64,000 nucleotides of DNA from assembly GCA_018831195.1 (NCBI GenBank), contig JAHJDP010000028.1:62001-126000 (forward strand). Direction: 5' to 3'. A model generated the notes under the pieces. It saw only the letters and a program-made list of their open reading frames with translations. It did no database searches and was not told where the DNA came from. The translations under genes and the position numbers were made by a program. The stretch is from Candidatus Eisenbacteria bacterium. Its GTDB lineage: Bacteria > Eisenbacteria > RBG-16-71-46 > CAIMUX01 > JAHJDP01. Shown piece by piece: positions 42,230 through 49,487 of the stretch. Each line of letters starts with the position of its first letter. Positions within the stretch are counted from its first letter, which is position 1.

Positions 42230-43600
42230 CTAGAGCTTTTGCCCGACGCTTCTCTCCAAACTCGCCTTCGCCGTGAGGATACTGACCTGGGCATCGACCA
42301 CTTCGACACGCGCCCTGGTCAGCTCAACCTGCGCATTGTTCCATTCGAGCAGGGTGCCGCCGCCCCCTTCATAGAGCGCTTTTTGAAGCTTCAGATTCTC
42401 CTGGGCATAGGTCAAGTTCTCCTGGGCCGAAGCCAATCGCTCTTTCCCTTCCTCCCAGGCGAGGATCGCCTGACGGATTTCGAGTAAGACCTCCAATTCC
42501 TTCTTCTGAAGACCGCGCTTCTGTTGCCGCTCCCGCCAGACCGCCTCTTCTACAGATCCCTTTGTCGATCCCACGAGGAAATGGTCGATCGGGTTCAGGT
42601 TCATATCGAGACTCACCGACAATCCCCACCTCAGGTTTGCATCCAGATTCTTGAGGCTTTCGTCAAATGTCTCTTCCTGCTTGCTGTAATAAAGTGACAT
42701 CCCCATCGTCGGCCAGTGCGACCATTTGCGGGAACTGACCTGGTCCTGCATGGCCCGCAGATCGATCCGCGCCTGTAGAAGATCGGCCCGATCCCGCATC
42801 GCCATCTCCGCCAATTCAGTTTCGTCCCAAATCCGATCCAGATCCGGGATACTCACCGTCGTATCGATGATGATTTCGAGATTGCTGGGAAGACCGAGCG
42901 CCAGGGCTAATTCCGCCTGTTGATTCCGAACGGTGTTGCGAGCGGAGATCAGGTCAAGCTCACTCGACGCCATGCTCACGCGAGATTGTAAAACATCAGC
43001 ACGGGGCACTGAACCAAGTTCATAGAGGGATTCCGTCCGTCGGAATTGATCTGTGGCCAGTTGAACCGCCTCATTAGCCACCTGCGACAGCTTGACCGCA
43101 TACATAAGCGCATAGTGTTGCTGCGTCACAGCAAGGGCGACATCCAACTCGGCCGCCTTCAACGCATACCGGGCTGACGCCATCTGCTTTTTGCTGCTGC
43201 GAATTGTATAAGCTGTGGGCAGATCGATCAATGACTGTCGGAGCGAAGCCCCGAGGCTCCAACTGTTCGATGCGCCTTTGTCCGCCGCGACCGGTCCCCA
43301 TTCAGCGATATAAGACGCGAAATCGCGCCCGGAGCGGTTGAAGTTGTAACTCGCGCCAAGGCTCGGGAGATAACCGCCCAGTGAGCGATGATAAGATCCT
43401 TCCGCGATATATGTCGCCGCCTCGGCCTGCGCCAGGTCCAGGTTCCCCTGCCCCGCCAATGCGAGGCTCGTCGACAGGTCCCAGGGAAAGGGCGGCAATC
43501 CTTCCGGCGCCCCGTAGGCCTCCGGGATCGCCGAAAGCCATAGCATTCCCCCTACCATAAGAACCCGACCCAACATTCCGATCCGTCTATTCACAGACAC
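42230..43600 (-). CDS. TolC-family outer-membrane efflux protein
   Basis: 456 residues. Signal peptide (MLGRVLMVGGMLWLSAIPEAYG). Two OEP repeats follow, each long helix-rich with strand insertions: first LAGQGNLDLAQAEAATYIAE to about 240, second DRADLLQARIDLRAMQDQVS to the end. GTG start 43600 with AAGGAGGA five to six bases upstream. First gene of the export operon TolC-MacA-ATPase-permease-permease, which makes a complete tripartite envelope pump or exporter. Substrate unknown (peptide, siderophore, lipid or drug). Confidence 0.92.
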   Translation of the reverse strand: MSVNRRIGMLGRVLMVGGMLWLSAIPEAYGAPEGLPPFPWDLSTSLALAGQGNLDLAQAEAATYIAEGSYHRSLGGYLPSLGASYNFNRSGRDFASYIAEWGPVAADKGASNSWSLGASLRQSLIDLPTAYTIRSSKKQMASARYALKAAELDVALAVTQQHYALMYAVKLSQVANEAVQLATDQFRRTESLYELGSVPRADVLQSRVSMASSELDLISARNTVRNQQAELALALGLPSNLEIIIDTTVSIPDLDRIWDETELAEMAMRDRADLLQARIDLRAMQDQVSSRKWSHWPTMGMSLYYSKQEETFDESLKNLDANLRWGLSVSLDMNLNPIDHFLVGSTKGSVEEAVWRERQQKRGLQKKELEVLLEIRQAILAWEEGKERLASAQENLTYAQENLKLQKALYEGGGGTLLEWNNAQVELTRARVEVVDAQVSILTAKASLERSVGQKL

Positions 43601-43690
43601 ATCTTCCTCCTTCCCTCAACGCAACCTACGCGACACAGGGCGTTCAAATTCAATAACCTCTAAACCCAATACGCATTGCGCGGTCCGGGA

Positions 43691-43728
43691 GTTGCCTCAT
43701 TAGGCAGCGTTCAACGCCATTATGCAAC
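43691..43728. repeat. Nested inverted repeats between tonB and tolC
   Basis: GTTGC (43691) pairs with GCAAC (43724). Inside are GCCT-cat-t-AGGC (43694-43705) and GCGTTCAACGC (43707-43717). It is a compact 38-base structured element of unknown role. Confidence 0.45.
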
Positions 43729-43730
43729 AA

Positions 43731-43759
43731 GGCCGAGCCTGTTTCCAACAAGCTCGGCC
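43731..43759 (-). terminator. Strong hairpin downstream of the TonB gene (terminator-like)
   Basis: Minus strand GGCCGAGC + TTGTT, loop GGA, AACAG + GCTCGGCC: a ~13-bp stem with one G-T pair. It is followed by TTGTTG, a poor T-run, so it may be a weak terminator or an mRNA-end stabiliser between the ExbBD/TonB and TolC operons. Confidence 0.55.
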
Positions 43760-43801
43760 CTGAAACTCAATTTGAATGCCGGAGTGGATGGCCGGTTGCC
43801 G

Positions 43802-44440
43802 TTAGGATCCTTCGAGCGAGAAATCGAAGGGAATCACGATTTGACACCGGACGGGAATATCGCGCTGCTTTGCCGGCCGGAAAAGCCATTTGAAGGCGGC
43901 TGAGATCGCAGCCTGCTCCAGCGTCTCGATAGATGTGGACTGCTCCACCGTGGCGGCCACAACACGTCCGTTCTCGTCAATCGTCACCCGAATCATCACC
44001 TTGCCTTCCGCCTCAGCCTGCCGGGCCAGATCGGGATATTCAGGCACCTCCTTATGAACCACCATGGGAGGAGTGTCGAAGGCAACGAAATCCTCCTGAC
44101 TCACCGGCGCTGTCGGCACCATGGGAGGGGCGAAGGGATTGAATTCGGTCGGCGCGATCGTCTCTTCTTCAGATGCGTCTTCCGAAATTTCAGCTTCCTG
44201 AGGAAGTTGCGGTCTGGCGATTTCCTTCGGCGGCGGCGGAATGATAATTTCATCCGGCAGATCAACAATCGACATCCGCTTCTCACGCAGCTGGTACGGG
44301 TGAGGCACATAGGGTGGTGAGAATTTGAAAGCCAGGGCGTGAAAAACCAGAGCGATCAAGAGTGTCACCCTGAGGTACTTCTTGCTCTTCTGAACAAGAC
44401 CGTTATGCGCCGAATTGACCCAGGTTGGTTTATTGAACAT
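43802..44440 (-). CDS. TonB-family energy transducer
   Basis: 212 residues. One N-terminal helix (LRVTLLIALVFHALAF), a short Pro/Glu-rich periplasmic linker (PDEIIIPPPPKEIARPQLP onward), and the C-terminal TonB domain from ~125: VVHKEVPEYPDLARQAEAEG, VMIRVTIDENGRV, SAAFKWLFRPAKQR. The linker is short for spanning the periplasm. It follows the ExbD pair by 12 bases, so the transducer belongs to this ExbB complex. No TonB-dependent receptor is in the window. Confidence 0.92.
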   Translation of the reverse strand: MFNKPTWVNSAHNGLVQKSKKYLRVTLLIALVFHALAFKFSPPYVPHPYQLREKRMSIVDLPDEIIIPPPPKEIARPQLPQEAEISEDASEEETIAPTEFNPFAPPMVPTAPVSQEDFVAFDTPPMVVHKEVPEYPDLARQAEAEGKVMIRVTIDENGRVVAATVEQSTSIETLEQAAISAAFKWLFRPAKQRDIPVRCQIVIPFDFSLEGS

Positions 44441-44452
44441 GGCAACCTCCCC

Positions 44453-44866
44453 TTACGACTCGGCTTTTTCAGGTTCGTGGGTAAAGGCCACATTGGTGGC
44501 CTGGGCGCGTTTGAGCTGCTGGATCACCTCATCCATAATCTTGTACGGAAGGCTTGCATCCATCTTGAGGCCGACGATGAGAGAGCGGTTCTCTCTCAAA
44601 CGTTTGGCAATGATCGGTTCGATATAACTGACCTGAATAAGCTGATCATTGATGGAAATCTCACCCTGCGCATCCACCCAGATAAAAGTGACTTTCTCTC
44701 TCGGGATCCGCTCTCCCATATCTGCCCGCGGGAGGTGAACCGTCAAACCTTCCTCCATCTTGAAAATCGTCGTCGCCATGAAGAAAACCAGAAGGAGAAA
44801 GGCGATATCCGCCATGGAGGCGGTCGGAACGTTGCTTGGAACGCCCGCTGTTCGATTAAACTTCAT
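44453..44866 (-). CDS. ExbD/TolR-family protein, second copy
   Basis: 137 residues; single helix with the proton-path Asp ([17 protein letters not shown], about residues 18-34), then a periplasmic domain. Part of the proton-driven stator with the ExbB-like protein. Its wording differs strongly from the copy at 44882-45286, so the two may form a heteromer or serve different partners. Confidence 0.92.
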   Translation of the reverse strand: MKFNRTAGVPSNVPTASMADIAFLLLVFFMATTIFKMEEGLTVHLPRADMGERIPREKVTFIWVDAQGEISINDQLIQVSYIEPIIAKRLRENRSLIVGLKMDASLPYKIMDEVIQQLKRAQATNVAFTHEPEKAES

Positions 44867-44881
44867 CGTCTCCTCCGCTTC

Positions 44882-45286
44882 TTAACCGGCGAACATCTTG
44901 ATGGAGAAAGCCTTTGCCTTGGCCCTCTTCACCTCATCAAGGATGTCGATCATCGTTTGATAGTGCGACTCGGAATGGCTTTCAATAGAAATGATAAGCT
45001 TATCATTTTCTTCTATGCGCTGCTTGATGATCTCCGCGATTTCAGAAACCGCAACTGGATTGCCATCCAGATAGATTCTATCCTCGGCGTCGGAATTGAT
45101 GACAAGGACATTCTTGCGGTTCACCTTTGTCGCTGTCCCGCCGGCTGGGGGCAGGAGAATCGTCATACCCTTTTCAATGTCAAAAATCGTTGTTGCAATA
45201 AAAAAGATTAGGAGCAAAAAAGCGATGTCAGGAAGCGATGACGGAGTGATCTCTGCATCGACCTTAACCCCTGACTTGATTTTCAT
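44882..45286 (-). CDS. ExbD/TolR-family protein, first copy
   Basis: 134 residues; LPDIAFLLLIFFIATTI carries the membrane Asp near residue 20, followed by a periplasmic domain that includes VLVINSDAEDRIYLDGNPV. 15 bases before the second ExbD gene and 65 bases after the ExbB-like gene. Confidence 0.92.
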   Translation of the reverse strand: MKIKSGVKVDAEITPSSLPDIAFLLLIFFIATTIFDIEKGMTILLPPAGGTATKVNRKNVLVINSDAEDRIYLDGNPVAVSEIAEIIKQRIEENDKLIISIESHSESHYQTMIDILDEVKRAKAKAFSIKMFAG

Positions 45287-45351
45287 AACGGCTCATCTCC
45301 CCTCTCCCCGCCGGGACCCCGGACTCCCATGGGCGGGTTTTGGCGTTAGCC

Positions 45352-46227
45352 TTATTGTTGACCAACCCCCTCGGAGATAGCTTCAACCAATTCGACGGAA
45401 CTTTCTTCCATCTCGAGCACGAACCGGTCGATGCGAGCGACAAAATAGTTATGCGCCGTCTGAACCGGAATAGCGATCAGCAGACCCGTTGCCGTCGTGA
45501 TAAGGGCCTCGGAAATACCCTTGGCAACGACCTTCGCGCTGACCTGTTCGGCGGCGGCGATAGCCTCAAAAGCATTGATCATACCGGAAACCGTTCCCAA
45601 GAATCCGATCAAGGGCGCGACGTTGGCGACCGTCGCCAGCCAGATGAGCCCGCGCTGAAGAAACGCCATCTCGATCGTCCCGGCGTCTTCAATCGCCTTC
45701 TCAACGGCCGCCGGTCCCTTTGGCGCTTTAAGCAACCCGGCATGCAGAACGGCGGCGATGGGACCTCGGGTTCTTGTACAAGCTTCAATCGCCGCGGCGA
45801 TACCCGAACCTTTCAGGTTCTGGAGGATTTTCTCCATGAGGTTCCGCGTATTTGTATGAGCTCTCTGCAGTGTGAATATCCGCTCGAGAATCACCGCGAG
45901 ACCGATAATCGATGTCACCAGCAAAGGCCACATGAACATTCCGCCGGCGTCGAACAGCTCGAGAACGCCGCTGGTCGATTTTCGCTCCGCCGCATCGGCG
46001 GGAGCCGCCTCTTCGCCCGTGCCTTCTTCGGCATCGATCGCTTCATCCATCGACTCAGGAACCGCGCCCGCAGCTTCGTCGATCGCGGTTTCCCCTGTGA
46101 CCTCACCCTCCGCCGGCGGCGGTGTCTGTGTATCCTGCGCCAATCCAGGAAGGGCCATACTGATACCCAGCACAAAAATGGCGAGAACTATCCCACGCAG
46201 CCACACCCCGTTCAAATACGGTTTCAT
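45352..46227 (-). CDS. MotA/TolQ/ExbB-family proton channel
   Basis: About 291 residues. N-terminal signal-like helix (GIVLAIFVLGISMALPGLAQ), then a ~50-residue acidic, Ala/Glu-rich periplasmic stretch (ESMDEAIDAEEGTGEEAA), and the ExbB core: helix MFMWPLLVTSIIGLAVILER, cytoplasmic loop, and paired helices in VANVAPLIGFLGTVSGMINAF and ITTATGLLIAIPVQTAHNYF. ATG 46227 is preferred over 46311 because GGGAGAGG precedes it and the secretion helix follows. First gene of the operon ExbB-ExbD-ExbD-TonB. Confidence 0.92.
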   Translation of the reverse strand: MKPYLNGVWLRGIVLAIFVLGISMALPGLAQDTQTPPPAEGEVTGETAIDEAAGAVPESMDEAIDAEEGTGEEAAPADAAERKSTSGVLELFDAGGMFMWPLLVTSIIGLAVILERIFTLQRAHTNTRNLMEKILQNLKGSGIAAAIEACTRTRGPIAAVLHAGLLKAPKGPAAVEKAIEDAGTIEMAFLQRGLIWLATVANVAPLIGFLGTVSGMINAFEAIAAAEQVSAKVVAKGISEALITTATGLLIAIPVQTAHNYFVARIDRFVLEMEESSVELVEAISEGVGQQ

Positions 46228-46601
46228 GAAATCCTCTCCCTTTATCCCATCCCGTGGCCCCCGGTCCACGGCCATCGTGGCTTGCTGAACGGACTCTTTT
46301 TGGTCCGGCACGCCTCCCCTTCACAACAACGCCCCGCTTCGAAACCGGGGACGTCTCATGATAGAAAGGTCCACGCGCGTTAGCCCATAACCCTCACTGG
46401 CATCGTAGGGTGAAACTTCTTCAGGTGTCAACGCGAAATCTCCCCGGAGAAGCATGAACCTCCTCAAATCGGTTCCGGTCCTTTGGGGCCCAAGCGCTTC
46501 CTTTTACCGAACGGCTCTCAAGTGTCAAAAGACCGGACCCGATAATAAATAGAAGCGATCTCCAGCCTTTCATCAACGGCCTATGAATCAAGGAGTCCTG
46601 T
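46228..46601. other. Divergent intergenic region between the ExbB operon and the plus-strand pair
   Basis: 374 bases, no gene. It contains the minus-strand promoter at 46402-46431 and, in that leader, a stem CCCCG/CGGGG near 46331-46348. For the plus strand a possible -10 GATAAT at 46541-46546 has no clear -35. Nothing else is recognised. Confidence 0.6.
46402..46431 (-). promoter_or_regulatory. Sigma70-type promoter for the ExbB-ExbD-ExbD-TonB operon
   Basis: Minus strand -35 TTGACA (46431-46426), 18-base spacer, -10 TACGAT (46407-46402). The leader to ATG 46227 is ~170 bases and contains the CCCCG/CGGGG stem. Confidence 0.75.
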
Positions 46602-48434
46602 GTGTCGATTCCATTGACCTTTGTCTTGATCTTGTTCCTCTTGACCGGAAACCCGGCAGTGGTTCGAGCCGACGCGAAGAGCGCCTCCGCCCCTATCCTC
46701 GAGTCGGGGGGCCCAACCGCAGCGGCCCTGGAGTGGGCGGGGGATCAGGCGGCCGAAGAAGGCCGGACAGATGAGGCGATCGCCTTCTGGCAGGCCTCCT
46801 ATCAGAAGGATCCCTCTCGCTGGTCTCCGGCGCAGCATTTGGCGGCCGCCCAGATCATTCGGAGCCCGCTCGTCGGTCTGGCATGGGCGATTAGAGCGCT
46901 GGAAGCCGGTTGGGGTTCTTTCCGGCACCAGTATACGCTTGTGGTCAACATTCTCCTTCTTCTCGTGGAATCCCTTCTGCTGGCGACACTTATCATGGGG
47001 CTACTATGGATCGTCAGGATTGTCCCGTTGATCCATCATGGGCTCTTGGAGATGATGAAGCGTTTCCTTCCTGTCGCTTTCGCCAGTGTGGCCGCCGGTC
47101 TTGTGCTGGCCCTGCCCCTCATGGCGAATCTTGGATTTTGGGTCACGATTGCCATCCCGATCATTCTGGGGGCTTGGCTTTTCAGGCGCCCCTCTCCTCG
47201 GGGTTCTATCCTCTTGGGTGTTGGATCCTTCCTCTCGCCGGTCGTTCTCCTCCTGCTGGCGCGATTGACCGCACCGGCCGACCCGGTTCATCCGTTGACG
47301 TTGGTGGATCAGATCCAACGGGATGCCGGCTATCCCCGCTGGTCTCTCGTTCTCAACGAGAGTCTGAAAACACGTCCGGGAGATCCTCTTCTACGATTCG
47401 CCCGGTCGATCTCAGCTTGGGAAAGCGGGGATCTGAAGACGGCCGAAGCTGATCTCACCTTCCTCGAGGCTAGGGGAGGGATCGATCGGGCCAAGATCCT
47501 GGCGAACAGGGCGGGTGTCACCTTGTCAGGAGGCGATTCAGAGGGGGCGATTTCCCAGCTTTGGGCCGCCCGCCGTATCAAACAGGATCAGGCTGAGGTC
47601 GCCTACAACTTGGCGCTGGCCTATGTCAACACCTTCCAAATGGACAAGGCGGATAGGGAATTCCGTTTCGCCCAGGATTTGGATCCAGGGCGGATACAAG
47701 AGGCTGACCGGCAACGCCTCCTGCAGGGAGAGACCCAGCCGATGAGGGAACAACTTGGGAATGCCGAGCTTTGGGCGGCAGCCTTTAAGGTTTCCTGGCC
47801 CTTCCAGCGTTTCCCGATCCCGATGCCGTTGGCCTTGCTCTATCCCGCCGGTAATCCCTGGCTCCTTTGGCCGGCCCTCCTCTTCGCGGGCCTTGCCGTA
47901 CTCCTGTTGGGGCGGCGTCTGAGAGGCTTGCGGCTTCGCTCCTGCTCGCGCTGCGGCCGGTCGATCTGCCGCCGCTGCGTCGTGCGTGTCGGATACCGAG
48001 GTCTCTGCGGTTCCTGCGCCGCCATGGTCCGTGCCCGCGGGCGCGGATGGGACCGGAAGCTGGCCTTGCGCCGGTACTATCCCGGGGGACCGATGGAGAG
48101 AGGGCGCTGGGCGCCGCTCACACCGATACTGGCGGGCTTCATCATTCCCGGGGGGCCCCAGGTCGTTCAGGAGCGGGAGTTGAGAGGATTCTTCTATATT
48201 GCGGCGGCCTCGCTTTCCGCCTTTCTCCTCATTCACGGCGGTCTCCCCTTTCCCGGTTTGGGAGGGGGTGATCTCGTTGTGTTCAAGAATAACGCCGTCG
48301 GTCTCTCTCCGTTTTGGCCGATACTCGGATACCTCATTCTGGGATTGAGTTCCGCTCGTGAGGCGGTTTTGAACCAGAAGCGTCAACGTGACGTGGCGGT
48401 TTGGATAGGAACTGAAGGAAAAAAAGTAGCCTAG
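46602..48434 (+). CDS. Multi-pass membrane protein with TPR segments and a zinc-ribbon
   Basis: 610 residues, GTG start with AGGAG seven bases upstream. Order: signal-like helix (LTFVLILFLLTG); a TPR-like stretch (AEEGRTDEAIAFWQASYQKDP); three or four membrane helices (~112-245, e.g. LVVNILLLLVESLLLATLIM); a second TPR block (~260-375, GDLKTAEADLTFLEARGG, AEVAYNLALAYVNTFQ); another helix (LLWPALLFAGLAVLLLG); a treble-clef/ribbon with six Cys in CSRCGRSICRRC and LCGSC; then two more helices. No enzyme motif. Co-directional with the DUF4388 gene 12 bases on. Resembles regulatory membrane proteins of myxobacteria-like genomes in plan only; function unknown. Confidence 0.74.
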   Translation: MSIPLTFVLILFLLTGNPAVVRADAKSASAPILESGGPTAAALEWAGDQAAEEGRTDEAIAFWQASYQKDPSRWSPAQHLAAAQIIRSPLVGLAWAIRALEAGWGSFRHQYTLVVNILLLLVESLLLATLIMGLLWIVRIVPLIHHGLLEMMKRFLPVAFASVAAGLVLALPLMANLGFWVTIAIPIILGAWLFRRPSPRGSILLGVGSFLSPVVLLLLARLTAPADPVHPLTLVDQIQRDAGYPRWSLVLNESLKTRPGDPLLRFARSISAWESGDLKTAEADLTFLEARGGIDRAKILANRAGVTLSGGDSEGAISQLWAARRIKQDQAEVAYNLALAYVNTFQMDKADREFRFAQDLDPGRIQEADRQRLLQGETQPMREQLGNAELWAAAFKVSWPFQRFPIPMPLALLYPAGNPWLLWPALLFAGLAVLLLGRRLRGLRLRSCSRCGRSICRRCVVRVGYRGLCGSCAAMVRARGRGWDRKLALRRYYPGGPMERGRWAPLTPILAGFIIPGGPQVVQERELRGFFYIAAASLSAFLLIHGGLPFPGLGGGDLVVFKNNAVGLSPFWPILGYLILGLSSAREAVLNQKRQRDVAVWIGTEGKKVA

Positions 48435-48446
48435 GGAGAGTTTTAC

Positions 48447-49487
48447 ATGGGTTTAAGAGGGACATTATCGGATGTCGGACCGCTCGAGGCGATTCAGATG
48501 ATCGCTCTTCAGAGCCGGACGGGATGTCTGACCATCCGGGCCGGTGGTGAGAAAACCTCGATTGATTTCGTCGGCGGCGCGATCCTCTCAATGCATTCGC
48601 CGAAATTGAGGGGGAAGTCACCTCTTGTGCAGCTCTTTAGGGAGCTCGAGGTTCTCGATAACGATCAGATCCATAAATGGCTGGACCTGAATGATCCATA
48701 TCATACCGATCCTCTGGACATTCTGGATAATCTATCCTTCCTGCCTTCTGAAAAGCTCCGAGAGGTTTACCGCATCTATCTCGATGCCCAGCTGGGACGC
48801 CTTCTCCGCCAGCGCCGGGGACGCTTTCATTTCAGTGGGGCTCCCCGCGGCCGAAAGATCGAGGTCTTGAAGCCGATCAGCGCCGATGCCCTCCTGCTCG
48901 AGGGCCTGCGCCGGGGGGATGAGGTGGAAGACCTTCTCAACGGCCCGCTGCCGCCGGAAGCCGTTCCGGTTATTTTGGAATTGCACTCGGTGCCGATGTC
49001 CAAGGGAGAGGAAACGCTTGAACAGCGGATGACACGGATTGTAAGAACCCAATGTGATGGAAGATGGCCGTTGAGCGAACTCATGGAACGAAGCGCGCTT
49101 CCTGATTATGAAATTGTCACCGTTCTCGCGCGGGATGTTGAATCGGGCCGTTTGCGGCTCGTCGGTGATCCGGCGCGACCCTTCGCCGGTCCAGAGGCCG
49201 GGGAGGGTTGGATCCGCAGGTCTCTGGCCCCGGTGCTGACCGCCGCCGCGGTTCTGCTGGTCGTCATGGGTATCCGCCTCGCCCTCGACCGATTGCCGGC
49301 CCCCGCAATGGCCGGAGATATGCCGCTCTCCTCGCGTGGGGAGATTGAGACGATCTGGCGCCGGAACGAGACTTTGCGTCAGGGAAAACTTTTATTGTCG
49401 GGGCAATGGTCCACATTCCATCCGAACAGCCCGGCGGGCGCCCTCACTGATTCCCTGAAGGCGCCGTCGACGCCGACGCCCTCCTGA
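48447..49487 (+). CDS. DUF4388 (PATAN-like) domain protein with a membrane helix
   Basis: 346 residues. The opening GLRGTLSDVGPLEAIQMIA and SRTGCLTIRAGG...IDFVGGAILSM is the DUF4388 fold found in gliding, cell-polarity and response-regulator partners of delta-proteobacteria and cyanobacteria. A winged-helix-like middle (RTQCDGRWPLSELMERSALP) follows, and one helix (LAPVLTAAAVLLVVMGI) sits at about 253-270. AGGGAGAG precedes ATG 48447. Its last 44 bases overlap the tail of the opposing gene at 49444-51048. Confidence 0.8.
   Translation: MGLRGTLSDVGPLEAIQMIALQSRTGCLTIRAGGEKTSIDFVGGAILSMHSPKLRGKSPLVQLFRELEVLDNDQIHKWLDLNDPYHTDPLDILDNLSFLPSEKLREVYRIYLDAQLGRLLRQRRGRFHFSGAPRGRKIEVLKPISADALLLEGLRRGDEVEDLLNGPLPPEAVPVILELHSVPMSKGEETLEQRMTRIVRTQCDGRWPLSELMERSALPDYEIVTVLARDVESGRLRLVGDPARPFAGPEAGEGWIRRSLAPVLTAAAVLLVVMGIRLALDRLPAPAMAGDMPLSSRGEIETIWRRNETLRQGKLLLSGQWSTFHPNSPAGALTDSLKAPSTPTPS

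Noticed and set aside
43691-43759. attC-like integron site
   Set aside because: The outer repeats do not fit the GTTRRRY/RYYYAAC core and no integrase or cassette lies nearby.
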